Assembly (NCBI GenBank): GCA_900466875.1 | Contig: UBNQ01000031.1 | Span: 102,121 to 166,120 of the forward strand | Direction: 5' to 3' | Length of the DNA: 64,000 bases | From: Hyphomicrobiales bacterium | GTDB taxonomy: Bacteria; Pseudomonadota; Alphaproteobacteria; Rhizobiales; Rhizobiaceae | Shown: positions 41,335 through 49,715 of the stretch, one piece after another | Layout: each line of letters begins with the position of its first letter | How positions within the stretch are numbered: the first letter of the stretch is position 1 | Position numbers and translations under genes: made by a program | Notes under the pieces: generated by a model | The model's database searches: none | Told to the model about the DNA's origin: nothing | What the model saw: the letters and a program-made list of their open reading frames with translations, nothing else

Positions 41335-41979
41335 ATGGCAAATACGAGCGACAAGAAAAGCCCGATCGGCTTCTGGGCCTCCTCTACCGAAAAGCACTCG
41401 ATCATCGAGGATATCCAGGGCATTGCCGCAGGCTCCATGCTGGCGGCGCTCGGCGTCACCATGCTGGCCGCCGCGCATCTCTTGATCGGTGGCACGGCCG
41501 GCCTCGGTTTCCTGTTGCGCTATTCGATCGATGTCAGCTTCGGCACGGCTTTTTTCGTACTGAACCTTCCCTTCTACTGGCTGGCCTACAAGCGCCTGGG
41601 CCTCGCCTTCACGGTCAAAACCTTCGCCGCCGTGGCGCTGACCTCCGTGCTCACCAGTGTCCTGCCGAAACTCATCACCTTCGAGACCATCGAGCCGATC
41701 ACGGCCGCATTGTTCGGCGGCCTCCTGATCGGCTGCGGCATGCTGGTCCTTTTTCGCCACCGCGCCTCGCTCGGCGGCTTCGGCATTCTGGCGCTCTACC
41801 TGCAGGACAGGCTCAATTGGCGCGCCGGCTTCGTGCAACTGGGACTGGATTGCGTCGTGCTCTTCCTGTCCTTCTTCGTCGCCAGCCCCTTCGTCATCGC
41901 CTGCTCCATCGTTGCCGCCGTGACGCTCAACCTGACACTTGCCATCAATCACCGCACCGATCGATATATCGTCCGCTAG
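41335..41979 (+). CDS. YitT-family membrane protein, second paralogue
   Basis: A 214-residue protein, a clear tandem copy of the gene before it: shared IGGTAGLGFLLRYSID, NLPFYWLAYKRLG, GLLIGCGMLVLFRHRASLGG and HRTDRYIV. The two probably form a heteromer or overlapping function. Third-position codon use looks the same in both, so the duplication is not recent transfer. Confidence 0.88.
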   Translation: MANTSDKKSPIGFWASSTEKHSIIEDIQGIAAGSMLAALGVTMLAAAHLLIGGTAGLGFLLRYSIDVSFGTAFFVLNLPFYWLAYKRLGLAFTVKTFAAVALTSVLTSVLPKLITFETIEPITAALFGGLLIGCGMLVLFRHRASLGGFGILALYLQDRLNWRAGFVQLGLDCVVLFLSFFVASPFVIACSIVAAVTLNLTLAINHRTDRYIVR

Positions 41980-42035
41980 GCACCTCCGGGAAAGCCGCTC
42001 TTCTTTTCCGCCGGTGAAAGCTTATCTTTCATTGC

Positions 42036-44564
42036 GTGGATCTCGTCGAAACCAACCCCTCCGGCAATCAGGCCGCCAACCTCCCCACGCCGTTCCTGAA
42101 ATGGTTCGGTGAAAAGGGCTGGCAGCCGCGCGCCCACCAGCTGGAGCTGCTGGCCAGGGCGCAGGGCGGCGAAAACATGCTGCTGATCGCGCCGACCGGT
42201 GCCGGCAAGACGCTCGCCGGTTTCCTGCCCTCGCTCACCGATCTCGTGGCGCGCGGAAAAATCCCGCCCGGCTCGGCCTTCACCGGCATCCACACGCTCT
42301 ACATCTCGCCCTTGAAGGCGCTCACCGTCGATATCGAGCGCAACCTGATGAAGCCGGTGATCGAGATGGGGCTGGCCGTCACCGTCGAAAACCGCACCGG
42401 CGACACGCCGCAGGCCAAACGCCAGCGCCAGAAACTCAATCCGCCCGATATCCTGCTCACCACCCCGGAGCAGGTGGCTCTGCTGCTGGCCAACAAGGAA
42501 GCGACCCGTTTCTTCAAGGACCTGAAATACGTCGTCCTCGATGAGCTGCATTCGCTGGTCACCTCCAAGCGCGGCCATCTTCTCTCGCTCGGCCTCGCGC
42601 GCCTTAGAAAACACGCGCCCGAAATGCAGATGATCGGCCTCTCCGCCACGGTCGCCGACCCGATGGACCTGCAGCGCTGGCTGGTCCCGCAAGGCGAACA
42701 ACCATCACCTCCCGCCGGCCTCGTCCACGTCACCGGCGGAGCCGCACCCGACATCACCATTCTGGGCACAGACAGCCGCATCCCCTGGTCCGGTCATGTC
42801 TCCACCTATGCCATCCCCGAAGTCTACGAGGAGATCCGCCGCCACAAGACGACGCTGATCTTCGTCAACACTCGCTTCCAGGCCGAACTCCTGTTCCAGA
42901 CGCTGTGGACCATCAACGAGGACAATCTGCCGATCGCCCTCCATCACGGCTCACTCGATGCCGGCCAGCGCCGCAAGGTGGAAGCCGCGATGGCCGACAA
43001 CAGGCTGCGCGCCGTCGTCGCCACCTCGACACTCGACATGGGGCTAGACTGGGGCGATATCGATCTCGTCGTCCATGTCGGCGCACCGAAGGGCGCTTCG
43101 CGGCTTGCCCAGCGCATCGGCCGCGCCAATCACCGCATGGACGAACCCTCGAAAGCCATCCTCGTCCCCGCCAACCGCTTCGAGGTAATGGAATGCCAGG
43201 CGGCGCTGGACGCCAACTATCTCGGCGCACAGGATACGCCGCCGGTGGGCGAGGGCGCACTCGATGCGCTTGCCCAGCATGTGCTCGGCATGGCCTGCGC
43301 CGAACCCTTCGATCCGGTCGAACTCTACGACGAGATCACCTCGGCCTCTCCCTATGCCAATCTCAGCTGGGAAATGTATGAGCGCATCGTCGATTTCGTC
43401 GCCACCGGCGGGTATGCGCTGCGCGCTTACGAGCGTTACGCAAAGATCCGCAAACAGGATGACGGCCGCTGGCGCGTCTCCAATCCGCAGATCGCCCAGC
43501 AATACCGCATGAATCTCGGCACGATCGTCGAGGCCGCCGAACTGAATGTCCGGCTGGTGAAACGCAACTCCAAAGGCACGCTCGGGCGAGGCGGCATGTC
43601 GCTCGGCAAGGTCGAGGAATACTTTTTGGAACAGCTGGTGCAGGGCGATACCTTCCTCTTCGCCGGCAAGGTGCTGCGGTTCGAAGGCATCCGCGAAAAC
43701 GAATGCCTCGTCTCCAACGCCTTTTCGCTGGACCCGAAAATCCCCGCCTATGCCGGCGGCAAGTTTCCGCTCACCACCTATCTGGCCGACCAGGTCCGCG
43801 CCATGCTGGCCGATCCGGATCGCCGCGTGAACCTGCCCGATCAGGTCCGCGACTGGCTCTCCATCCAGCTCGAACGCTCCATGCTGCCGAAACAGGACGA
43901 ACTCCTGATCGAAACCTTTCCGCGCGGCAAACGCTTCTTCATGATCGCCTATTGTTTCGAGGGGCGCTTAGCGCACCAGACGCTCGGCATGCTCTTGACC
44001 CGCCGCCTCGAACGCCTCGGCGCCCGCCCGCTCGGCTTCGTCGCCACCGATTATTCGCTCGCCATCTGGGGACTGGAAGATATGGGCGCAATGATCGCCG
44101 ACGGCGCCTTGAACCTCTCCGACCTCTTCGACGAGGACATGCTGGGCGACGATCTCGAAGCCTGGCTCGATGAAAGTTACATGCTCAAGCGCACCTTCCG
44201 CAATTGCGCCGTGATTTCCGGTTTGATCGAACGCCGTCATCCGGGCAAGGAAAAGACCGGCCGCCAGGTCACGGTCTCCACGGACCTGATCTACGACGTG
44301 CTGCGCTCCCACGAGCCGGATCACGTGCTTCTGGAAGCGACACGGCGCGATGCGGCTTCGGGACTTTTGGATATCGGCCGTTTGGGCGATATGCTGTCTC
44401 GAATCAAGGGCCACATCACCCACCGCGATCTCGATCGCGTCTCGCCGCTCGCCGTGCCGATCATGCTGGAGATCGGCAAGGAGCAGGTGCCGGGCGAGGC
44501 ACAGGACGCGGTGCTTCAGGAGGCGGCGGACGAATTGATCGCGGAGGCTGGATTGTCAGGGTGA
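42036..44564 (+). CDS. Ligase-associated DEXH-box helicase (Lhr-like)
   Basis: An 842-residue superfamily 2 helicase: Walker A APTGAGKT, motif II LDELH, motif III GLSATVADP, motif VI QRIGRANHR, with the Lhr-type C-terminal domain (LGTIVEAAELNVRLVKR, LGTILARRL-like GMLLTRRLERLG). It belongs to the ligase-associated DNA damage response group, which is normally encoded with PdeM and an ATP-dependent ligase. PdeM follows here. The start is a GTG at 42036 without a clear ribosome binding site. Confidence 0.92.
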   Translation: MDLVETNPSGNQAANLPTPFLKWFGEKGWQPRAHQLELLARAQGGENMLLIAPTGAGKTLAGFLPSLTDLVARGKIPPGSAFTGIHTLYISPLKALTVDIERNLMKPVIEMGLAVTVENRTGDTPQAKRQRQKLNPPDILLTTPEQVALLLANKEATRFFKDLKYVVLDELHSLVTSKRGHLLSLGLARLRKHAPEMQMIGLSATVADPMDLQRWLVPQGEQPSPPAGLVHVTGGAAPDITILGTDSRIPWSGHVSTYAIPEVYEEIRRHKTTLIFVNTRFQAELLFQTLWTINEDNLPIALHHGSLDAGQRRKVEAAMADNRLRAVVATSTLDMGLDWGDIDLVVHVGAPKGASRLAQRIGRANHRMDEPSKAILVPANRFEVMECQAALDANYLGAQDTPPVGEGALDALAQHVLGMACAEPFDPVELYDEITSASPYANLSWEMYERIVDFVATGGYALRAYERYAKIRKQDDGRWRVSNPQIAQQYRMNLGTIVEAAELNVRLVKRNSKGTLGRGGMSLGKVEEYFLEQLVQGDTFLFAGKVLRFEGIRENECLVSNAFSLDPKIPAYAGGKFPLTTYLADQVRAMLADPDRRVNLPDQVRDWLSIQLERSMLPKQDELLIETFPRGKRFFMIAYCFEGRLAHQTLGMLLTRRLERLGARPLGFVATDYSLAIWGLEDMGAMIADGALNLSDLFDEDMLGDDLEAWLDESYMLKRTFRNCAVISGLIERRHPGKEKTGRQVTVSTDLIYDVLRSHEPDHVLLEATRRDAASGLLDIGRLGDMLSRIKGHITHRDLDRVSPLAVPIMLEIGKEQVPGEAQDAVLQEAADELIAEAGLSG

Positions 44565-44592
44565 TACGGGCAGGGGCGGCAATATGGAACTC

Positions 44593-44708
44593 CCTCATCC
44601 CTGTGCTTGTCACAGGGATCCAGCCAGCCCAAGTCCTTGGGCTGAGAAGAGTCTCTAACCGCGCAGACGCGCGGTTACTGGATTCCTGTGACAAGCACAG
44701 GAATGAGG
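44593..44708. repeat. Palindromic intergenic repeat (RIME-like), copy 1
   Basis: Begins CCTCATCCCTGTGCTTGTCA and ends with the inverted form (TGACAAGCACAGGAATGAGG). Inside are GGCTGA-type stems (CAGCCCAAG/CTTGGGCTG) and a GCGCAGACGCGCG hairpin. A second copy is at 61286-61398. It lies in the gap between helicase and PdeM genes. Confidence 0.85.
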
Positions 44709-44735
44709 AATGATACAGAAAGACGAACGACCTTG

Positions 44736-45464
44736 ATGCACCGCCTCGGGCTTAGCCCCCGTACCATCGTAACAGGCCAACCCAACGGCACCGAGGAAAT
44801 CCTCGTCCATGGCGTCGCGGCCGTCTGCGATCCGCTGGGCGGTCTTTACCTGCCGGAAACGCAGACCCTCGTCGTCTCCGACCTGCATCTGGAAAAGGGC
44901 GCGGCCTTTGCGCGCCGCGGCATGCTGCTGCCGCCGTATGACACGATCGCCACGCTCAACATTCTCGCCGCCGTCATCGCCCGATACGATCCGAAAACCG
45001 TCATCTCGCTCGGCGACAATTTTCACGATCGCAAGGGCTCCGAATTCCTGTCGGCGGACCTGAGAAAGATGATCACGGACATGGCGCGCGGCCGCGACTG
45101 GATCTGGATCAACGGCAATCACGATCCAGACGGCACGACAGGCCTGCCCGGTCTATCGAGCGACGAACTCATCTATGGCGGTCTCGTCTTCCGTCACGAG
45201 CCCAGCCTGATCTCCTCGAAAGGCGAGATCGCCGGCCATCTTCACCCCGCGGCAACCGTCCGCCGCCGCGAAAAATCCGTCCGGCGCCCGTGTTTCGCCA
45301 GCGACGGCCACCGCCTGCTGATGCCGGCCTTCGGCGTCCTGACCGGCGGCCTCGACCTTCGCCACCGTGCGATGCAGGGCCTGTTCCGGCAGGAAACGCT
45401 GGTCGCCCACCTGCTCGGCCGCGACCGCATCTATTCGGTGCGCTACGGCAGCCTCATGGGGTGA
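44736..45464 (+). CDS. pdeM: Ligase-associated phosphoesterase PdeM
   Basis: A 242-residue calcineurin-like metallophosphoesterase with the metal motifs DLHLEKG (VVSDLHLEKGAAFARRG), GDNFHD, NGNHD and GHLHP. It matches the ligase-associated DNA damage response endonuclease PdeM, consistent with the helicase gene before it. ATG 44736 is used, because the frame upstream runs through the palindromic repeat. Confidence 0.9.
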   Translation: MHRLGLSPRTIVTGQPNGTEEILVHGVAAVCDPLGGLYLPETQTLVVSDLHLEKGAAFARRGMLLPPYDTIATLNILAAVIARYDPKTVISLGDNFHDRKGSEFLSADLRKMITDMARGRDWIWINGNHDPDGTTGLPGLSSDELIYGGLVFRHEPSLISSKGEIAGHLHPAATVRRREKSVRRPCFASDGHRLLMPAFGVLTGGLDLRHRAMQGLFRQETLVAHLLGRDRIYSVRYGSLMG

Positions 45465-45735
45465 GGATTATCTGCCGCATTTCAAGAACCGTCCGGGTGG
45501 CGCGCTCCTCGGTATCGGGCGATTCACCAAGCGCCATATGCTCGCTTTCGATGTCCACGAGCGTGGCAATCACATCCTGTAGCGATTTACCGTCCCGAAG
45601 CATGGCAACCACTTCAAGGAGATAGCTGTCGTACTCGTCGACAGCCTCCGGTGGTGGGCCATTGTGCGTGTTAAGGCCAATCGGGTCCCAAAGGCTCCAG
45701 CCAATGTCTCTCAAAGTTTGCAGGTCTTCATTCAT
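45454..45735 (-). CDS. Conserved hypothetical protein (93 aa)
   Basis: An acidic helical protein with LRDIGWSLWDPIGLNTHNGP and DEYDSYLLEVVAMLRDGKSL. The WDPIGL...DEYD...YL pattern occurs in small proteins of unknown function. It is convergent with pdeM (11-base overlap). The frame opens at 45771; ATG 45735 is the likely start. Confidence 0.65.
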   Translation of the reverse strand: MNEDLQTLRDIGWSLWDPIGLNTHNGPPPEAVDEYDSYLLEVVAMLRDGKSLQDVIATLVDIESEHMALGESPDTEERATRTVLEMRQIILTP

Positions 45736-45778
45736 GCCGGGCATCTGCAGTAAAAACGCCCGGCGGATCAAGTCCTTG

Positions 45779-46216
45779 TCAGCGATAAACCAGCACCGGC
45801 AGTTTCGATCCGGCGAGCACCTTCATCGTCACGCTGCCCAGCATGAAGGCCTTGAAGCCCGAACGGCCATGCGAAGCCATGACGATTGCGTCGCATCCCT
45901 GCTTTTCGGCTGTCTTGACGATGCATCCCGCCGGATCGACGCTCTGGACCTTGACCGCCTCGCAGTCGAGGTTGCGCTGCGCGGCAGCTGCTTTTGCGTC
46001 GGCCAGAATGCCATCCGCCTGTTCGTTTGCCCGCTGTTCGTATTCGGCATAGGCGATATCCATGCCAACGGGATAAACGGTAAACACCTGCAGCGGCTCG
46101 ATCACCGCCAGAACAGTCACCTTCGCATTGCTTTCACGTGCGAAATCGAATGCCTTCTCGAGTGCCTGTGTCGACAGCGGCGAGCCGTCTGTCGGGATGA
46201 GAATGTGCTTGAACAT
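45779..46216 (-). CDS. Universal stress protein (UspA family)
   Basis: A 145-residue protein: MFKHILIPTDGSPLSTQALE, then a MASHGRSGFKAFMLGSVTMK segment that carries the ATP-binding pattern G-2x-G-9x-GS. It probably binds ATP and is induced under stress. It stands alone. The start at 46216 removes a poor upstream extension. Confidence 0.93.
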   Translation of the reverse strand: MFKHILIPTDGSPLSTQALEKAFDFARESNAKVTVLAVIEPLQVFTVYPVGMDIAYAEYEQRANEQADGILADAKAAAAQRNLDCEAVKVQSVDPAGCIVKTAEKQGCDAIVMASHGRSGFKAFMLGSVTMKVLAGSKLPVLVYR

Positions 46217-46292
46217 TGTGCTGACCTCTCTTGGGTGACCTCCCTGGTCGAGATCATCTTCGCACCGGCCCATTGTCGCACATTGACCTGTC

Positions 46293-47219
46293 TCAAACCG
46301 AAATGCTGCCCTCCTTGGCATTGAACGGGTTCACGCCATCCTTCAGCCAACGCAGTGTATCCTTCCAGAAACCATCGGCATGCCGGGAATGGAAAAGGCT
46401 GAAATGACCGATCGCCTCCAGCCCGTAAAATGATGGCGCAAGACTGGCTTCGATCCGCTGCGCATTGCGATAATAGGACAATGTCCGCCGGACTGCCGCC
46501 GCCGAACCGATGTCGTCGTCGGTCACCGAAATCGCAAGGATCGGCGCGGTGACGGTGGCAAAGCGAGCAAGCACATCGTTGCGCTCATGCGCCGGGTGCG
46601 TCCGCTCCATCCGCGGCCCGCGAAAACTCCACTCATTCGCGACATCCGCCGGAAGATCTTCCAGCCAACCAAGCTTCCTGCCGGGAAAATACCCGTAGAT
46701 CGCGGTCAAAGCCGGCATCACCACATGCCACCGCCAGAACAACCTCAGGCGATGCCCGGCCGCATAGTCGCCCCACCAGGCGTATTGCGCCCCCATCGTC
46801 AGCATCCGGTCGATCCTGTGGGCCTGCGGAGAAAGCCCCGGCAGGTATCCACCGATACTGTGCCCGACCACCATCAACGGCAGCTCCGGTTCTCTTGCGC
46901 TCATCAACCGCAGCGCCGCATCGAAATCCTGTTCGCCCCAGTCCCGCCACCGGTAACCGCAGCCGCGCAAGTTCTCCGGCCGTGACAATCCGATGCCGCG
47001 ATAGTCGTAGGTCAAAACCTCGAACCCTTCACCGGCGAGAAAATCCGCATAGTAGTGGTAATAGCGGGCAAGCACGCCGGTGGCGGGATTGATGATGACG
47101 CGCGCAGTCGCAGCGCCGCGCGCCGGCCAGATATGGCCGTGCAGAACCACGCCGTCCCGACAGGTCAGGCTTGCCGCCTGCCCGAGCGGGCGCGTCACCG
47201 GCTGCACAGTCTCCGCCAT
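46293..47219 (-). CDS. Alpha/beta hydrolase
   Basis: A 308-residue hydrolase: the nucleophile elbow GHSIGG, YDYRGIGLSRPE near the oxyanion region, and the late IGHFSLFHSRHADGFW with the catalytic His. The same architecture is seen in serine aminopeptidase-like (lysophospholipase) hydrolases; the substrate is unknown. GGAGG five bases before ATG 47219 sets the start. Confidence 0.85.
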   Translation of the reverse strand: MAETVQPVTRPLGQAASLTCRDGVVLHGHIWPARGAATARVIINPATGVLARYYHYYADFLAGEGFEVLTYDYRGIGLSRPENLRGCGYRWRDWGEQDFDAALRLMSAREPELPLMVVGHSIGGYLPGLSPQAHRIDRMLTMGAQYAWWGDYAAGHRLRLFWRWHVVMPALTAIYGYFPGRKLGWLEDLPADVANEWSFRGPRMERTHPAHERNDVLARFATVTAPILAISVTDDDIGSAAAVRRTLSYYRNAQRIEASLAPSFYGLEAIGHFSLFHSRHADGFWKDTLRWLKDGVNPFNAKEGSISV

Positions 47220-47323
47220 CAGATCCTCCCCCGACAATCTTCTCCGCGAGGCGGAGAATAGCCGAGGAAGTCTCATGCGCAATTATCCCAAGGCAGGGGT
47301 TGCGCCGCGTCGACCGGATGGTG

Positions 47324-48049
47324 TCAACGCGCCAGCTTGGCAAATCCCTTGGCAAGGATCGGCCCGGTCGGCCGTCCGGTCGGTGAGCCGCCCGCCTGTT
47401 CCAGCGTGATTTCGTAAAGTTGCGCATCCTGTGGCCTGGGCAGCGCCGATCCGCTCAGCCTGGCCGAATGGCGATCCTCCAGCAGGCCGAGCGACATCGG
47501 CCCCATCTCGCGGGAAGGAAGCGTCCAGACCTGCATCGTCTTGTCCGCGGGCACGGCAAAATCGGTCAGCAGCTTGATGCTGGCCGTATCGTTGCCGAAA
47601 TCCTCGACCACGGCCTGCACTTCGCCGGCCTCGTTGACAAGCACCGCCACCACCAGCGGCTCGACCGTTCGCGTCACGCTCCACACCAGTCCGCCGGCAA
47701 GGATCAGAGATGCGGCAATCGCCGAAATCGCGGTCGCCCGCCAGCCGGAGCGTTTGTTGTCGTTTCCGGCCACCGGGGCCACCGGCGAAACTGGAGCGGC
47801 CGGCCGCGAATTTGCCACCGCCTGTTCCGGCAGTCGGGCCTCGATAGCTTCCCACAGCACGGGCGATACGGCTGCCGGATCGACAGTGGTGTCGAGCGGC
47901 AGAAATCGCTCGCGTGCCTCCGCAACCGCATTGGCCAGCGCGGCATTGCGCTCGATCTCGTTTTCGACAGCGATCACATCTGCTTCATTGAGCAGGCCAA
48001 GCACATATTCGTCGGCGATATTGGGAAAGTTTTCGGGCGTGAGCTTCAT
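47324..48049 (-). CDS. Anti-sigma factor, RskA-like
   Basis: A 241-residue protein with a cytosolic N-terminal anti-sigma domain (IADEYVLGLLNEADVIAVEN, FLPLDTTVDPAAVSPVLWEA), one membrane segment (ATAISAIAASLILAGGLVWS) and a periplasmic RskA domain (KTMQVWTLP, MSLGLLED and GPILAKGFA at the end). It overlaps the sigma gene by four bases and would sequester that sigma factor at the membrane. Confidence 0.9.
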   Translation of the reverse strand: MKLTPENFPNIADEYVLGLLNEADVIAVENEIERNAALANAVAEARERFLPLDTTVDPAAVSPVLWEAIEARLPEQAVANSRPAAPVSPVAPVAGNDNKRSGWRATAISAIAASLILAGGLVWSVTRTVEPLVVAVLVNEAGEVQAVVEDFGNDTASIKLLTDFAVPADKTMQVWTLPSREMGPMSLGLLEDRHSARLSGSALPRPQDAQLYEITLEQAGGSPTGRPTGPILAKGFAKLAR

Positions 48050-48675
48050 GCCATGCACTCCCGCAATGTCAAAAGACCGCGCCTTATCCAGGATTTTGCG
48101 GTGCCGAGCGGAAGGCTCAGGCGTCCGGCGATTTCGCCATGTGTGTACCCGCCGACATAGGCCATCAATATGCCGCGTCGCCTGGTCTCGTCGAGGCGGC
48201 CGAGACATTCCTTCAGCCGGCTGTTGCGGTCCAGCCTGTGCCATGCGCCCATGATCTGCTCCAGCTGTGCGCTGTCCTGCAGCGTTTCCAGCCGGTCCTC
48301 GGCAACCAGATCTTCGCGGCTTCCATCCCGCAGCATGTTGAGCGCCCGGTTGCGCACGATCGCATAGATCCAGCCGCGGGCCGATCCGCGCTCCGGCGCA
48401 TATTGGTGCGCATGGGTCCAGATGCGGATAAAGGCCTCCTGCACCACCTCTTCGGCGAGGTCGCGTCGCCTGACGATCCGTTGCGCCACTGCCACCAGCC
48501 TTCCGGCCTCATGGTCGAAGATGCGGCGCAACCCGCTGCGATCGCCCTTTGCGCAGGCGAAAAGCGCGCCTTCGAGATCCGTCGATTGGTCTGTCGCCAA
48601 GGCCAGGCCGTCCTCTCTCCCTGAGCATTCGCTGATTTGCGAATATTCTAATCCTGCTGTTGCCACGGCGGACAT
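48046..48675 (-). CDS. ECF RNA polymerase sigma factor, SigK-like
   Basis: A 209-residue ECF sigma: region 2 GRLVAVAQRIVRRRDLAEEV, VQEAFIRIWTHAHQY and RGWIYAIVRNRALNMLRD; region 4 RRGILMAYVGGYTHGEIAGR and LPLGTAKSWIRRGLLTLREC. An RskA-type anti-sigma follows directly, as for SigK. The exact start is uncertain; 48675 keeps it clear of the promoter. It is divergent from a DUF4394 gene with the same promoter boxes. Confidence 0.9.
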   Translation of the reverse strand: MSAVATAGLEYSQISECSGREDGLALATDQSTDLEGALFACAKGDRSGLRRIFDHEAGRLVAVAQRIVRRRDLAEEVVQEAFIRIWTHAHQYAPERGSARGWIYAIVRNRALNMLRDGSREDLVAEDRLETLQDSAQLEQIMGAWHRLDRNSRLKECLGRLDETRRRGILMAYVGGYTHGEIAGRLSLPLGTAKSWIRRGLLTLRECMA

Positions 48676-48726
48676 GCGCTCGTCCAGTCCTTGAAGTTTC
48701 CCGCAGCTTGTTGAGCCGCATATGGA

Positions 48727-48755
48727 AGACACGACGGAGGAGGAAATGGATGCAG
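48727..48755 (-). promoter_or_regulatory. Candidate ECF-dependent promoter, minus strand
   Basis: On the minus strand: CTGCATCC (48755-48748), 15-base spacer, GTGTCT (48732-48727). The same boxes occur on the plus strand at 48777-48806. It would drive the sigma/anti-sigma operon. Confidence 0.6.
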
Positions 48756-48776
48756 ACGAAAAAATATTTTTAAGCA

Positions 48777-48806
48777 CTGCATCCAAATGCATCTGCCCAT
48801 GTGTCT
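48777..48806 (+). promoter_or_regulatory. Candidate ECF-dependent promoter, plus strand
   Basis: CTGCATCC (48777-48784), 16-base spacer, GTGTCT (48801-48806). It lies 78 bases before the DUF4394 gene and is the mirror image of the minus-strand promoter. The CATCC -35 resembles the one known for SigK-type sigma factors. Confidence 0.6.
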
Positions 48807-48883
48807 GTCTTTCGAGAGTGCTTCACGGGGCCATGCGCCGGATCGCTCTTTCCGATTTTGAAATACCCAACGGGAGAAGACAT

Positions 48884-49672
48884 ATGAACATCGCTCGCAC
48901 CGCACTCGTCGCATCCACCATGCTCGTCGCTTCGGCCGCTTCAGCCTTCGCCGCCCCCGTCCTCGGCCTCACCGGTGACAAGACGCTCGTCATGTTCGAC
49001 ACCGCAAAGCCCGCCGTCACCAAGACCGTGGAAGTCACCGGTGTGGAAAAGCTGGTCGGCATCGATTTCCGCCCCGGCAACAAGACAGTCATCGGCGTAA
49101 CCCCTGAACACGCGATCGTCTCGATCAATCTCGAAACCGGCGCCGCCACCGAAGTCGCCAAGATGGACAAGATGCTGACCATCACTGAAGCACCGGTCGT
49201 CGTCGACTTCAACCCGATGGCCGACCGCCTGCGCTTCATGAGCGGCACCACCAACCACCGTATCCACCCTGATACCGGTGCCGTCACGGTCGACGGCGTT
49301 CTGGCCTTCGAAGAGGGCGACATGCACAAGGGCGAAACCCCGAACATCGTCGCTGCCGCCTATACCAACTCGATCGGCAAGCCGGAAAAGACCGCGATGT
49401 ACAATATCGATGCCACGATCGGCGCGCTGATCCAGCAGACCAAGCCGAATGACGGCACGCTGAAGGCGATCGGCAAGCTCGGCATCAAGGACAAGCCGGC
49501 GACCTACGCCTTCGACATCCAGGGTGAAGAGGGTGGCAAGAACACCGCCTATCTCGCTGCCGGCAAGATGCTCTACACCGTCAACCTGGAAACAGGTGCT
49601 GCAACCGAAGTCGGTGCCATTACCGGCACCGACAACGAGGTGCGCGACATCGCCATCCTGCCTGCGATGTGA
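48884..49672 (+). CDS. Exported DUF4394 protein
   Basis: A 262-residue protein with a signal peptide (LVASTMLVASAASAFAAPVL). The mature part has the repeating DUF4394 pattern: LVGIDFRPGNKTVIGVTPEH, VVDFNPMADRLRFMSGTTNH, and NTAYLAAGKMLYTVNLETG. It is a predicted beta-propeller-like protein of unknown role. Divergent from the ECF sigma gene with matching promoters, so a likely regulon member. A terminator follows. Confidence 0.88.
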   Translation: MNIARTALVASTMLVASAASAFAAPVLGLTGDKTLVMFDTAKPAVTKTVEVTGVEKLVGIDFRPGNKTVIGVTPEHAIVSINLETGAATEVAKMDKMLTITEAPVVVDFNPMADRLRFMSGTTNHRIHPDTGAVTVDGVLAFEEGDMHKGETPNIVAAAYTNSIGKPEKTAMYNIDATIGALIQQTKPNDGTLKAIGKLGIKDKPATYAFDIQGEEGGKNTAYLAAGKMLYTVNLETGAATEVGAITGTDNEVRDIAILPAM

Positions 49673-49681
49673 TGTAATGGC

Positions 49682-49707
49682 GGGGCAGGGACCACGGTCT
49701 CTGCCCC
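49682..49707 (+). terminator. Rho-independent terminator after DUF4394 gene
   Basis: GGGGCAG (49682-49688) pairs with CTGCCCC (49701-49707); GACC/GGTC pairs inside it. TTCTATTTCT follows. Confidence 0.75.
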
Positions 49708-49715
49708 TTCTATTT

